Origin: Lachancea thermotolerans CBS 6340
Taxonomy: Eukaryota > Ascomycota > Saccharomycetes > Saccharomycetales > Saccharomycetaceae
Direction: 5' to 3'
DNA length: 64,000 bases
Assembly (NCBI RefSeq): GCF_000142805.1
Contig: NC_013078.1
Span: 620,001-684,000 of the forward strand
The notes beneath the pieces are model-generated. The model was not told the DNA's origin. It saw only the letters and a program-made list of their open reading frames with translations, and did not search any database. Each line of letters starts with the position of its first letter. The first letter of the stretch is position 1. The translations under genes were made by a program, and so were the position numbers. Positions 47,368 to 56,590 of this stretch are shown here, in pieces.

Positions 47368-48792
47368 ATGATTCTAAAGCTTACTGTGTACCACGGGAAT
47401 TTTGTGGATACCCCTTCCCTTGGGGACGTGCGGATCAGACCTCAAACGACAATTGGTGTTGGAACAGACGGCAAGATCCTGTTCATCAAGGAGAAGTCGC
47501 AGGACCCGCTAAGGGATGCACTGGATTTTGATCAGACTCTCCAGCCATCGGAGGTTGCCGTTGTTAAAATTTCAGGCAGCCAAGACGGCTCATTCTTCTT
47601 CCCCGGATTTGTCGACACACACGTACATGCGTCGCAGTATCCCAACGCAGGGATCTTTGGTTCATCGACACTGCTGGACTGGCTGCAGACGTACACGTTC
47701 CCGCTCGAGGCGTCGCTCAAGGACGCAGACACAGCGCGGGCGGTGTACAACAGGGTTTTGGACCGGACCTTGGCCAACGGCACCACTACAGCCTCGTATT
47801 ACACCACTATCGACGCCGCGTCTTCGAACTTGATGGCGAGGATCTGCGCCGAGAAGGGCCAGCGCGCCTTCATTGGTAAGGTCTGTATGGACCAGAATTC
47901 GCCAGATTACTATGTTGAGTTATTCAAAGAATGCAAGCACTCGACGCGCCAAGTCGTTGATTACATCAAAAAGGAACTCAAGGACGAGAAAATCCAGCCC
48001 GTACTGACCCCAAGGTTTGCGCCCAGCTGCTCCCGGGAGCTGATGTCGTGGTTGGGCCAGCTGGCGCACGAAGAAGATCTGAATGTTCAGACTCATCTGT
48101 CTGAAAACTTGGCGGAGCTTGAGCTAGTTGCAGAGCTGTTCCCAGAATGTGAGAACTATTCACAGGTTTACGACAATCATCATCTACTTACAAAAAAAAC
48201 CCTGTTGGCACATTGTGTACACCTGTCAGATAAAGAGATAGAGCTGCTAAAACTGCGAGGCTGTGGCGTCTCGCACTGTCCGATTTCGAACTCGTCTTTG
48301 GCCTCCGGAGAATGCCGCGTTCGCTTGCTTTTGGATAACGGCATCAATGTCGGCCTCGGTACTGATCTGTCTGGGGGCTATAGCTCAAGCATCCTGGCAG
48401 TTGCAAGACAGGCATTATTGGTGTCGAGGCACTTGGCGATGAAGGAAACTGATGCAAAGAAGCAAGAGCATGTCAACCTTTCCGTTGAGGATGTTCTTTT
48501 TCTAGCTTCGCTGGGCGGAGCTCAGGCTTTGAGTCTAGGTAGTGTCGTTGGAAGTTTCGAGGTGAACAAGCAGTTTGACGCGCAGCTTATTAACCTAGAT
48601 CCGGTGAGTTCCAATGTGGACGTCTTCGAGTGGCAGCGCACCTCGTGGAATGACTCGCCAAAGGAAGGAGAGAACCAAAAGCTCGCACGGAATCTGCTAG
48701 CCAAGTGGCTTTTCACGGGCGATGATAGAAACACGGCCCGCGTATGGGTAGCTGGCCGTCTAGTGCATTCTTACCCTGCCTCTGCAACTTAA
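47368..48792 (+). CDS. GUD1: GUD1, guanine deaminase
   Basis: Deaminates guanine to xanthine and ammonia in purine catabolism. It has 474 residues (S. cerevisiae 489) and belongs to the amidohydrolase superfamily: zinc ligands H85 and H87 in FVDTHVHASQYPN, PRFAPSCSRELM and THLSENLAELE in the middle, AHCVHLSD, and the GLGTDLSGG aspartate. The start is the ATG at 47368 (MILKLTVYHGNFVDTPSLG), which lacks the short extra N-terminus of the S. cerevisiae enzyme. Its stop codon overlaps the convergent SSU72 stop by four bases. Confidence 0.97.
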   Translation: MILKLTVYHGNFVDTPSLGDVRIRPQTTIGVGTDGKILFIKEKSQDPLRDALDFDQTLQPSEVAVVKISGSQDGSFFFPGFVDTHVHASQYPNAGIFGSSTLLDWLQTYTFPLEASLKDADTARAVYNRVLDRTLANGTTTASYYTTIDAASSNLMARICAEKGQRAFIGKVCMDQNSPDYYVELFKECKHSTRQVVDYIKKELKDEKIQPVLTPRFAPSCSRELMSWLGQLAHEEDLNVQTHLSENLAELELVAELFPECENYSQVYDNHHLLTKKTLLAHCVHLSDKEIELLKLRGCGVSHCPISNSSLASGECRVRLLLDNGINVGLGTDLSGGYSSSILAVARQALLVSRHLAMKETDAKKQEHVNLSVEDVLFLASLGGAQALSLGSVVGSFEVNKQFDAQLINLDPVSSNVDVFEWQRTSWNDSPKEGENQKLARNLLAKWLFTGDDRNTARVWVAGRLVHSYPASAT

Positions 48793-49409
48793 TAGTACGC
48801 AGGCGAATAAAGCAGTGGCAACTGCGGATACATTTCTTGCCATTGAGCGAGCAGCGAGATAATGCAGTCTTCCAACGGCTCGCCTGTTTTTTCGCAGCGC
48901 ACAGTCTCTTGGGATAGCATGTCGGCCAGCTTCAAAATGGCTTTGCTTCCAATTTTTGCGTTTTCGTTGTCGTCACGGATATTTATATTGATAACATGTA
49001 CTATCTTGTTGAGTTGCCCGCCGCGGTTCATTAGGTCTTCGCAAACAGCGTCAAAGCAGCGCTCTTCACACGTAAACACGAAATCAAATACTTTAAACCC
49101 TTCCTGCCACTTTTCAGGTGCCTTCTTGAGCTTTCTGTTGCGATCTAGCATCTCAAGTAGCCCGTTAGAACGGTAGCGTTCTACCGACTGGGACCGCAAG
49201 TCGTTATATATATCGTTGTAAGGCGTCCCAAACGCGTAAACGTTTGGCTTGTCTTCAGATAACCCGGGCAATCGTACTGCAGAGCCTGTGCCATACGAGG
49301 AGACGTCATAGCCTGCCTCACGCAAGACTCGATGCGACTCCATCGATCTGTTATTGTTAGACGCACATACAGTGCAGAACTTTAGCGACTTGGTGGGTTC
49401 GTTAGACAT
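48789..49409 (-). CDS. SSU72: SSU72, RNA polymerase II CTD phosphatase
   Basis: Phosphatase for phospho-Ser5/Ser7 of the Pol II C-terminal domain and subunit of the cleavage and polyadenylation factor. From the ATG at 49409 it has 206 residues, the exact S. cerevisiae length; the frame extends 17 codons further up without a counterpart. The low-molecular-weight-PTP-like CX5R loop is C15-R21 (VCASNNNRS), the same residue numbers as in S. cerevisiae. FTCEERCFDAVCEDL near residue 115 is fully conserved. Confidence 0.97.
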   Translation of the reverse strand: MSNEPTKSLKFCTVCASNNNRSMESHRVLREAGYDVSSYGTGSAVRLPGLSEDKPNVYAFGTPYNDIYNDLRSQSVERYRSNGLLEMLDRNRKLKKAPEKWQEGFKVFDFVFTCEERCFDAVCEDLMNRGGQLNKIVHVININIRDDNENAKIGSKAILKLADMLSQETVRCEKTGEPLEDCIISLLAQWQEMYPQLPLLYSPAYY

Positions 49410-49609
49410 TGATGCAAAAAAGCTGGTGCCAATCAATTGATAGCGCAGGTATTTGCACAAGTGGTTTCCTTAGATCTACTCTCAAGGCTTGGTTTTGTCT
49501 TGAGAAGGTTGAAACACTAATCTTATACAATTTAGCTAGAAGTAGTAAATTTGAAATCATCAGATCACGTGCGCCTCTCTCAAGTGAACGTTAACCGATG
49601 AACCCAGCG

Positions 49610-50983
49610 TCATGGGCGTGTGCTGGCAATTAGTGGCACCGTCTCGTGCTCCACCAGAACTCTTTCAATTTCTGTATCTGCAGTAGTAGAATCATGGTCT
49701 CCGACAACCAAAATCTTTTGATTCTTGCACTTTACATCTTGAAACTCATCATCTCGACACGAGCCTGCGTGCTGGACCATGGGCGCGACGTCCACATAGT
49801 CGCCGTCAATAGCAGGTCCTTGAGAGTCTTGCGAATCACGGCTGCCAGGAATGCCGTCATTCTCACTGGCGCTGTCATCAGGCTCATCCATGAAGTAGTC
49901 GCGGGGCCTATGGGGAAGAACATGTAGGATTTGAGAGCGATCGATGTAGCTTTTCCACGCATCCCAGTCATCGAGCCCTTGAATAAGTACACCAATAAGC
50001 ATTGAGGGATCTAATTCAGAAAAGTGTACCTTGTTAAACCGCGCAGAGTGTACAGACTCGTATTTCTCGTTATCTGTTGCGCAAGATGCCAGGTCCAGCT
50101 GCGAGGTATGCGGATCGAGGTAGAAGAGGTAGTCTCCCTGATAGCCAAAGAAGTAGAGCGATGATGAGGGCCGGCCTCCCGCGATCCCAACTGAGAACGA
50201 CGACCCTAGGATATGCTTCACGTCGGGCCAATAACGCGAGTTCACATTGTTAAGGCCAAGCTTCACACCGAGAAGTAGCAGTATTGTAGCCTGAGGTTCG
50301 CGCTCCAGTATTGGGCCCACGTCTTCCTCGTACACATCACCCGAATCCGTGGATATGATACAGTGATTTAGACCACATTGTGGGAAAGCATGGACTAAAC
50401 TCTGAATACTCCGGGAAGTTGCGGAGGGTCCAAACCATTCTCCTGGTGGCTTACGAGAAAGTGCGTTTCCTTCACGGACAAAGTTGTGCAATGAAAAGGG
50501 CGCCGACGAGCGATCTTCAAACCACCCAATCAACTGCTTCTCCTCAGGAGGGGAGCGCAACCGCGCCAGCGCGTTTCCAAGCAGTGCTTGACCAGTGCGA
50601 ATCATGCAGCCCCACCCAATATCGCTGCAAAAGCAGTCTGGGTGGTTGATCGCGCTTTCGAATGAGTTGAGTGGGTTATCCCTAAATAGCGTCCCAAAGT
50701 TCATTGGCGACGGGCCGTTAGGGTCTTTAGGTATGGGCTCGAACTTGGTTCTGTAAGTAAAGTGCAGTAGTGAGTGAACTTCTAGGAGAAACTCGGGGTT
50801 CCAGCCCCGTTCCCGATGGAACAACTGAGAAAACACGCCTGTGGACACCGCCTCTCCCTCATCGGGTTTCCGTTCATTAGACCCATTCGCTTCATATCTT
50901 CGTCCCAGTACGACGAGCTCGTTGTCCTGGTCAGCGTTTTCTGGCTCAAACAGCTGCTGCGAAACTTTTTGGAGGAACTCCAT
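49610..50983 (-). CDS. ATG4: ATG4, cysteine protease for Atg8
   Basis: Cysteine protease that processes Atg8 and later removes it from phosphatidylethanolamine in autophagy. From the ATG at 50983 (MEFLQKVSQQLFE, matching the S. cerevisiae MDLVQKVS region) it has 457 residues (S. cerevisiae 494); an upstream in-frame ATG at 51061 would add 26 residues. The catalytic cysteine is C126 in DIGWGCMIRTGQ; the Asp-Pro-His of the triad is in YLDPHTSQ. A C-terminal acidic tail ends with an EIERVLVEHETVPLI segment, probably an Atg8-interacting motif. Confidence 0.96.
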   Translation of the reverse strand: MEFLQKVSQQLFEPENADQDNELVVLGRRYEANGSNERKPDEGEAVSTGVFSQLFHRERGWNPEFLLEVHSLLHFTYRTKFEPIPKDPNGPSPMNFGTLFRDNPLNSFESAINHPDCFCSDIGWGCMIRTGQALLGNALARLRSPPEEKQLIGWFEDRSSAPFSLHNFVREGNALSRKPPGEWFGPSATSRSIQSLVHAFPQCGLNHCIISTDSGDVYEEDVGPILEREPQATILLLLGVKLGLNNVNSRYWPDVKHILGSSFSVGIAGGRPSSSLYFFGYQGDYLFYLDPHTSQLDLASCATDNEKYESVHSARFNKVHFSELDPSMLIGVLIQGLDDWDAWKSYIDRSQILHVLPHRPRDYFMDEPDDSASENDGIPGSRDSQDSQGPAIDGDYVDVAPMVQHAGSCRDDEFQDVKCKNQKILVVGDHDSTTADTEIERVLVEHETVPLIASTRP

Positions 50984-51103
50984 CGCTGTAGCTCTCGAGT
51001 ATTCTTGTTGTCGAAATAAAGTGTTATGATTAAAGCACTGACACTTCGCAAACTTAAACATTAATACTACTGTGTAGCCTCAAACATAGAGAAAGACAAA
51101 GAA

Positions 51104-53350
51104 ATGGCTAAAAGGCATAGCCATTATAAAGCGAGAGGTACCGGAAGAGGATCTAGAGGCCGCAACTCTGGTGGTAAGCCAAAAGGCGCGGCCAAAAAGT
51201 CTCACAAGCGAGTAAATAATGCCAATCACACACCCGTGGGTGGTGGCGACCTCAGCAATATTGATATGATGGACGACTATTACTTCGGGCACAACTATAG
51301 AGGGGACTCCATGCGTATGGGAGGCTTCAGACCAGGAAGGCAGCAAGAGGACGATACAAGGGATGGGCAGCGCAATTTGCCCCTCCGCAAACGACCAGTA
51401 GAGTTTATCAAAGCAAAGGATGTGTTCGACCCTTCACACGACCTCATTCTGAGGTTGAGAGAAGCAAATAAGAAGCGTCAGCAGCAATGTTCGGAAGAAT
51501 CCTTAGGTACTCAACCCTCAGATAGCTCTGAACTGACAACCAACACCCGCGATGTCTCTGGTACAGGCTCGAGCAAAAGTGTTGAAGAAGATAAAACTCC
51601 AGGCCAAGGTGCTGAGAAACTGAAAAACGTTGGGGCTACGCGCACTATAAGCGTTGAAAAACTACCGGATGAAGAGCTTTACTTTGTGGACGACGAGCCC
51701 AGCGCCCCTGTGGAGCCTATCCCCGTGCACATTGAGTCCGAACCTACAAGACGTTTTAACGAGCAACAGACAAAGGCTACAGAATTTGAACCGGTCCTTA
51801 CGATCGGCAAGACACTTCTGAATCTTAATGAAGACAACGATGGCACTGTTTCAGTGCAATTACCAAAATGGAAATCGCATCCTTTCCAACCGAGAGAAAG
51901 CGAGGAAAGTGAACTGAGCAGTGAAGAGGCCGTGGAGGTTGAGTGGGAGTCTGAGGATGAGTCCGAGGATGTACCGGTCGTTGAACTTGAAAGCGACTTT
52001 GACGACAGATCAGATTTTGGCTCCGAGTATGAAGTCGATGATGGCGCTGAATTAGCCTCGAACTCTAACTCTACCCGCTCGCGCCCATCACCTCTGCTTT
52101 CTAATGATATCAAGTCATTGAGTATCGAAGACTCTGATAGGCAAATACCTGGCGCAGTTCAGAACACTTTGAAGGAACAAACAGATGCAGGTCCAGAATT
52201 TGGCTTTCTAGAGGAGGATTTCGCAGTTAATATCTCCGAAGTCAATGTCACAAATATAAGAATTGGTGCATACGATAATTCATATTTTTTGAGGAGTTAT
52301 CGATACTTTGGGGATTACGAACCAAGGTGGGTCGACCAAGATGATCTGGTTGAGTTTATCACAGAGTTAGGTTTGCCCGACCACCGTATCGACGCCTATC
52401 TCCAGTTCGTCATGAGCTCTATCGTACCACAAAAGAACGAAGAAGACGCTTTGGAGGATAGGATTGCTAAGGAAGCCGCTTTGATCGCAAGTGAGAGCGA
52501 ATCTGATAGCTGCAGCGAGCAAAGTTTGGCTGCAGGCTTTTCCAGCGATGAAGAACTCGGAGAGGACCTTGATGACCTCGTTGCTTACACTACAAAATAC
52601 GAGACAGTTAGGAACCAAACGTTTGATACCAAGAGTTTAGAAACCACTGGGAGGGGTCTGAAGAAAAAGCTGCTATTTACGGAGCAGATGGACTTGGATC
52701 AGGGCATTCAAGATGTACTCCAGGATAAGTTTTCAACGCGGAAGGCCAAGAAGGCCAGCAAAAAACTGGCAAAGCAAGATTATATTTCCGAACAGAATAG
52801 CAACTCGGAAGATCTCTTCCTCAAGTATCCTTTCGGGTTCCATGTTCAAAACTTTAAAGACGAATTTGAACTGTTTTTGCAGAGAAACAAGCCCTCAATG
52901 GCTTTTCCTCCTCTGGACCCTCATGGCAACAGAACTCTCATGAAGTTTGCAGAGGCTTACTTTATAAAGGGCAAGAAGGCTGGAAAGGGAGGGAAAACAC
53001 ACGTTATAGTGGAGAAAGTCAAGAAGACCAAGTGGAGTTTCCCAAACTACAATTACATTAATCAACTTATGGCCCAGCGACCTGTTTTTATGCGCATTGA
53101 TGTTCGCAAGCCCCGCGAGGACAGGATACCGTCGGAGAAATTCTCCGGAAAAGGCAAGTTCCAAGTTAAAGAAGGAGGCATTGTAGGCGAAGATGCCCCA
53201 GAGATTGGTACGGACAATATAGGAAGAAGAATGCTAGAAAAGCTTGGCTGGTCTAGGGGGCAAGGTCTTGGGGCGCACGGCAATGAAGGTATCAGCGAGC
53301 CCATTTTTGCCAAAATCAAAAAGAATAAGTCTGGCTTGCGCCATGCGTAA
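51104..53350 (+). CDS. SQS1: SQS1 (PFA1), G-patch activator of Prp43
   Basis: G-patch protein that stimulates the DEAH helicase Prp43 in ribosome maturation and spliceosome disassembly. It has 748 residues (S. cerevisiae 767). A basic Gly/Arg/Lys-rich N-terminus is followed by a long acidic region (about 190-340 and 460-500), an R3H-type domain (about 585-650, PFGFHVQNFKDEFELFLQRN) and the C-terminal G-patch (about 705-748, NIGRRMLEKLGWSRGQGLGAHG). Divergent from ATG4 across a short spacer; order ATG4-SQS1 as YNL223W-YNL224C. Confidence 0.95.
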   Translation: MAKRHSHYKARGTGRGSRGRNSGGKPKGAAKKSHKRVNNANHTPVGGGDLSNIDMMDDYYFGHNYRGDSMRMGGFRPGRQQEDDTRDGQRNLPLRKRPVEFIKAKDVFDPSHDLILRLREANKKRQQQCSEESLGTQPSDSSELTTNTRDVSGTGSSKSVEEDKTPGQGAEKLKNVGATRTISVEKLPDEELYFVDDEPSAPVEPIPVHIESEPTRRFNEQQTKATEFEPVLTIGKTLLNLNEDNDGTVSVQLPKWKSHPFQPRESEESELSSEEAVEVEWESEDESEDVPVVELESDFDDRSDFGSEYEVDDGAELASNSNSTRSRPSPLLSNDIKSLSIEDSDRQIPGAVQNTLKEQTDAGPEFGFLEEDFAVNISEVNVTNIRIGAYDNSYFLRSYRYFGDYEPRWVDQDDLVEFITELGLPDHRIDAYLQFVMSSIVPQKNEEDALEDRIAKEAALIASESESDSCSEQSLAAGFSSDEELGEDLDDLVAYTTKYETVRNQTFDTKSLETTGRGLKKKLLFTEQMDLDQGIQDVLQDKFSTRKAKKASKKLAKQDYISEQNSNSEDLFLKYPFGFHVQNFKDEFELFLQRNKPSMAFPPLDPHGNRTLMKFAEAYFIKGKKAGKGGKTHVIVEKVKKTKWSFPNYNYINQLMAQRPVFMRIDVRKPREDRIPSEKFSGKGKFQVKEGGIVGEDAPEIGTDNIGRRMLEKLGWSRGQGLGAHGNEGISEPIFAKIKKNKSGLRHA

Positions 53351-53601
53351 ATCTCGTAACTTTAGTTATTAAATCAGTATGGTATTTATTGGAAGTCACA
53401 AGAGGCTTGAGAAGGGTTTCGTTTACAGTTAGGGCATTTTATAAAGTTTTGTAGGCATTTTCGAATCTTTGACGTACTAAGATGTTTTGTGTTCTAAAAT
53501 ATATATTGTGCCGCGATTAAGTTGTGTAAACACTTAAACCTAAAATACAAGAGCAAGCGCCGTCTTCTGACTATAGGCCAAGTTCAAGCTAAAAAATAGG
53601 A

Positions 53602-56454
53602 ATGCTTGGGCTGGGCAGTGGCCATATTTACTCAATGGCAAACCAGAGCACAGTTTCGAACATGTCAAAGGATGAAAAGTACGATTATGAAGACGAGGTA
53701 TCGGACGAGAATGAGGATTCGGGAATTTCGCTAACAAAAGTGAGAGCCGAGCAAGGTTTCAGTCTAAGGTCATTCATTGACCAGATAAATGCCAAAACGA
53801 AGGCTCTGGCGATTGCACGAGAACTCGACGCGCAGCGTGGAGTCACTCATCAGGACGCGACGATGAGCGCTGGATCTATCGATTCCGCAACAAGTGCCTC
53901 AACCGAAACACAACGCACGCAGGAGATCTCTTCCCATCCAACTGCTACTGTTCGCCGAATCCCTTCCGGGGCACGAGCATCTACCGCGGAACCTAATCTT
54001 GGCTCTTCGACGCCAATGAAGGAAGTATCACGAAGTGACAACACCCACAATCAAACAATTAATGATCTCCTAGTGCAATCCACACCGATCAATTCAAGCA
54101 AGTCTGCACCTACAAGCCGCAACACGCAGCCCAGAGATCTTTTAAAAGAAAAGTTCATGGAAAGCCACAAAGCCCAAAACGAGAGGAGTGCGACGGGCAA
54201 CGCAGATGAACTTCAGTTTGAAAACGTGCGGCTCAGGGAAGAGCTTGAATTTTATAAGAAGGCGCACGACAGCCAAGAAGAGAATATTCAGGTGTTGCAG
54301 GAAACCTTACAGAAACAAGACCAGACTGCACAAGCGTTGAGGGAGAAATTGCAAGAGCTTCAGGACCAAGTGGAAGAATCAGCGCAAGCACTCAAGGTTG
54401 CACAAGATGATAGACGCTCAGAATTTGAAGGACATCAGCGGGTTGCAGAAGAACTAGCGAAATGCAAGGGGCAGATAAGGCTGAAAGAAGATGAGATAGT
54501 TACTGTGACAGAGAACGCAGACAAAGCATGCCAAGACTTGAGAACCGACAATGCAGGCCTTCATAAAAAAGCTATCGAAATCCAAAGCGCCTTGACCGAA
54601 AGCGAACTATATGTACAGCAGCTTAAATCGAAAGTTGACCTCATGAAGAAACATAATGATGATCTTTCACAAACTGTGCACGATAAAATTGAAGAGCTCA
54701 ATGAATGTAATACGCGGATTGATGAGCTTTATAAGGAAAATATTGCTCAAGAGAACTCCTTGAGAAGCAGGGTGAAAGAGTATGACTCAGAGCTTTCATC
54801 TCTGAGAAACAGGAACGAGGAGCTTCAGAAGAAGCTGGAGTTACAAGACCATGAGTTTATTTCAAAGTCAAGTTCCTACGAAGCCCGAATCTCTTCGCTG
54901 AAAAGTGCAAATGAAGACCTTGAAAAAGGGATCGAGTTAGAGAGGACCAAGTCTAGCAAAGAAGCACATGTTTTAGGAGATACTGTTGTGACTCTCAGGC
55001 AGCAGCTCGCAGACGCAGAGAAAGAGAACGAGAAAATTCTTGTTCGTTTCAATATGCTAGAGAAACAGCACTTGGAAGCGGAAAACCTCCGTGACGGGTT
55101 GGAGGAAACAAACCAAGAGCTTAAGTCAGTTGTTACTAGACTTGAAAAAATATCATCAGATCAGCTGCAGACCATAGGAAGGCTCGAAGAAGAAGTCGAG
55201 CGAAAGAGCAAGAAAGAGGCAAACTCCCTTTCAAGCGTAAGAAAACATTCAAAGCAGCTCGAGGAGAAGGTACGACATCTACAAGATGTTATCGTGGCCA
55301 AAAATTCTGAATTAGAGATGCAAAAACAGGAGCTAAATCAATTTGAGAGCTATCTGAAGTCTGTATCCTTGTTCCAAATACAGGCGGGCGACCTCATTGT
55401 CGAACAGTATCGTCTGAACAAATACGCCACTCAAATGGATGCCGCTTTCAAGGAACGAAACCCAGATATTTTAGGCTTTTTCACCCAAGATCAGCTTCAA
55501 ACAACTGAAAACAGCGCAGTCAGGCTTGAGGCCCTGGACAACGAACTTCATAAGTTGGAAGAGTCCATAAAAGATGAGTGGACAGTGAAAGTGCAACAGC
55601 TCGAAGAGAAATTAAAAAATCAAGAACTCAAGGAAAGTACAATCGCTAAGCAGCTCGCTGGAAATAACATTAGGATTGAAGAGTTGAACTCGATGGTTGG
55701 CACATTGTCAGCAGAAAAACGCGACCTTCTTCACGAAAAGGAGAAGAGCATGGAAATGCAGCAAAGGCTTAATGACCAGGTGAACAGTTTGAAAGGGGAG
55801 CTGGTAGATGGCGAGCATAAAGCTTTTATTAGCTTGTCCAATAGGATTGAAAGTCTAGGTGAGGAGAGACTTGATCTGCAGCAGAATTTACAGGCGCTTG
55901 AATCAAAAATCAAATCCACTGAAACTTTGTTGAATGAAGCCAACGCGCTCCTTAATCAAGAGCGCTCTGAACATGCCACTTCGCAGGACGAGGCGGCTCA
56001 GCTGCGCAAAGACCTTGCGAGGCTCAAAGGAAAAGCATCGAGAAAGATCACATTCCAGATGGCATCGCAGTCACGCCCACATCTCAGTCGCAAAACTTAC
56101 GACTCTCTTATGGTTGACGCTGTTAACGACATGGACATGGTTGAACTCCAAAACATTATCAAGAACATCATTCTTCTTCTAGAAATTCCTCTCGCTAAGA
56201 TCACCAAGAAGATGCCGCTAGTGGGTATCTATTTAAGATATGAAAAGAACATTTGTCTCCACTTTGCCAATAAAATCCACTACTTGATGTTCCGAGAAAC
56301 AATTGATATAAAAAGGTATACCAACGTTGCGTATGGCCAATACCTGGATCACCATGATATATGTCACCTTGATCACCCTCTCGAGTCATGCCTTGATAAT
56401 CTCTATAAAGAGGTCAGCGCCAGGTTGTCGTTATCACCGTTAACGAATGGCTAA
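53602..56454 (+). CDS. CNM67: CNM67/ADY3 ancestor-type coiled-coil spindle pole body protein
   Basis: Long coiled-coil protein of 950 residues. In S. cerevisiae its two duplicates are Cnm67 (581 residues, spacer of the spindle pole body outer plaque) and Ady3 (790, meiotic outer plaque and prospore membrane leading edge). Order: disordered Ser/Thr-rich N-terminus (1-190), near-continuous coiled coil (about 195-830), and a conserved globular C-terminus (about 850-950; LVDAVNDMDMVELQNIIKNI, RYTNVAYGQYLDHHDICHLDHPLESCL), the dimerisation/anchoring domain. Possible starts are ATGs at 53602, 53635 and 53662; the second has the better context. The place between SQS1 and JJJ1 fits YNL225C, and ADY3 follows GUD1 in S. 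cerevisiae. Confidence 0.9.
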   Translation: MLGLGSGHIYSMANQSTVSNMSKDEKYDYEDEVSDENEDSGISLTKVRAEQGFSLRSFIDQINAKTKALAIARELDAQRGVTHQDATMSAGSIDSATSASTETQRTQEISSHPTATVRRIPSGARASTAEPNLGSSTPMKEVSRSDNTHNQTINDLLVQSTPINSSKSAPTSRNTQPRDLLKEKFMESHKAQNERSATGNADELQFENVRLREELEFYKKAHDSQEENIQVLQETLQKQDQTAQALREKLQELQDQVEESAQALKVAQDDRRSEFEGHQRVAEELAKCKGQIRLKEDEIVTVTENADKACQDLRTDNAGLHKKAIEIQSALTESELYVQQLKSKVDLMKKHNDDLSQTVHDKIEELNECNTRIDELYKENIAQENSLRSRVKEYDSELSSLRNRNEELQKKLELQDHEFISKSSSYEARISSLKSANEDLEKGIELERTKSSKEAHVLGDTVVTLRQQLADAEKENEKILVRFNMLEKQHLEAENLRDGLEETNQELKSVVTRLEKISSDQLQTIGRLEEEVERKSKKEANSLSSVRKHSKQLEEKVRHLQDVIVAKNSELEMQKQELNQFESYLKSVSLFQIQAGDLIVEQYRLNKYATQMDAAFKERNPDILGFFTQDQLQTTENSAVRLEALDNELHKLEESIKDEWTVKVQQLEEKLKNQELKESTIAKQLAGNNIRIEELNSMVGTLSAEKRDLLHEKEKSMEMQQRLNDQVNSLKGELVDGEHKAFISLSNRIESLGEERLDLQQNLQALESKIKSTETLLNEANALLNQERSEHATSQDEAAQLRKDLARLKGKASRKITFQMASQSRPHLSRKTYDSLMVDAVNDMDMVELQNIIKNIILLLEIPLAKITKKMPLVGIYLRYEKNICLHFANKIHYLMFRETIDIKRYTNVAYGQYLDHHDICHLDHPLESCLDNLYKEVSARLSLSPLTNG

Positions 56455-56590
56455 AAATTTGGATCTGTACTGCCGCTAGGTTTGATCCAATGAATTGTTT
56501 AATCAATGTGTATCATCTGCAGAAGAACTTAATAATTTGTTTTAAAGCAACCTGGAGGTACCGGTGCTTCGCTGTGGTTAGCTTTTTATC

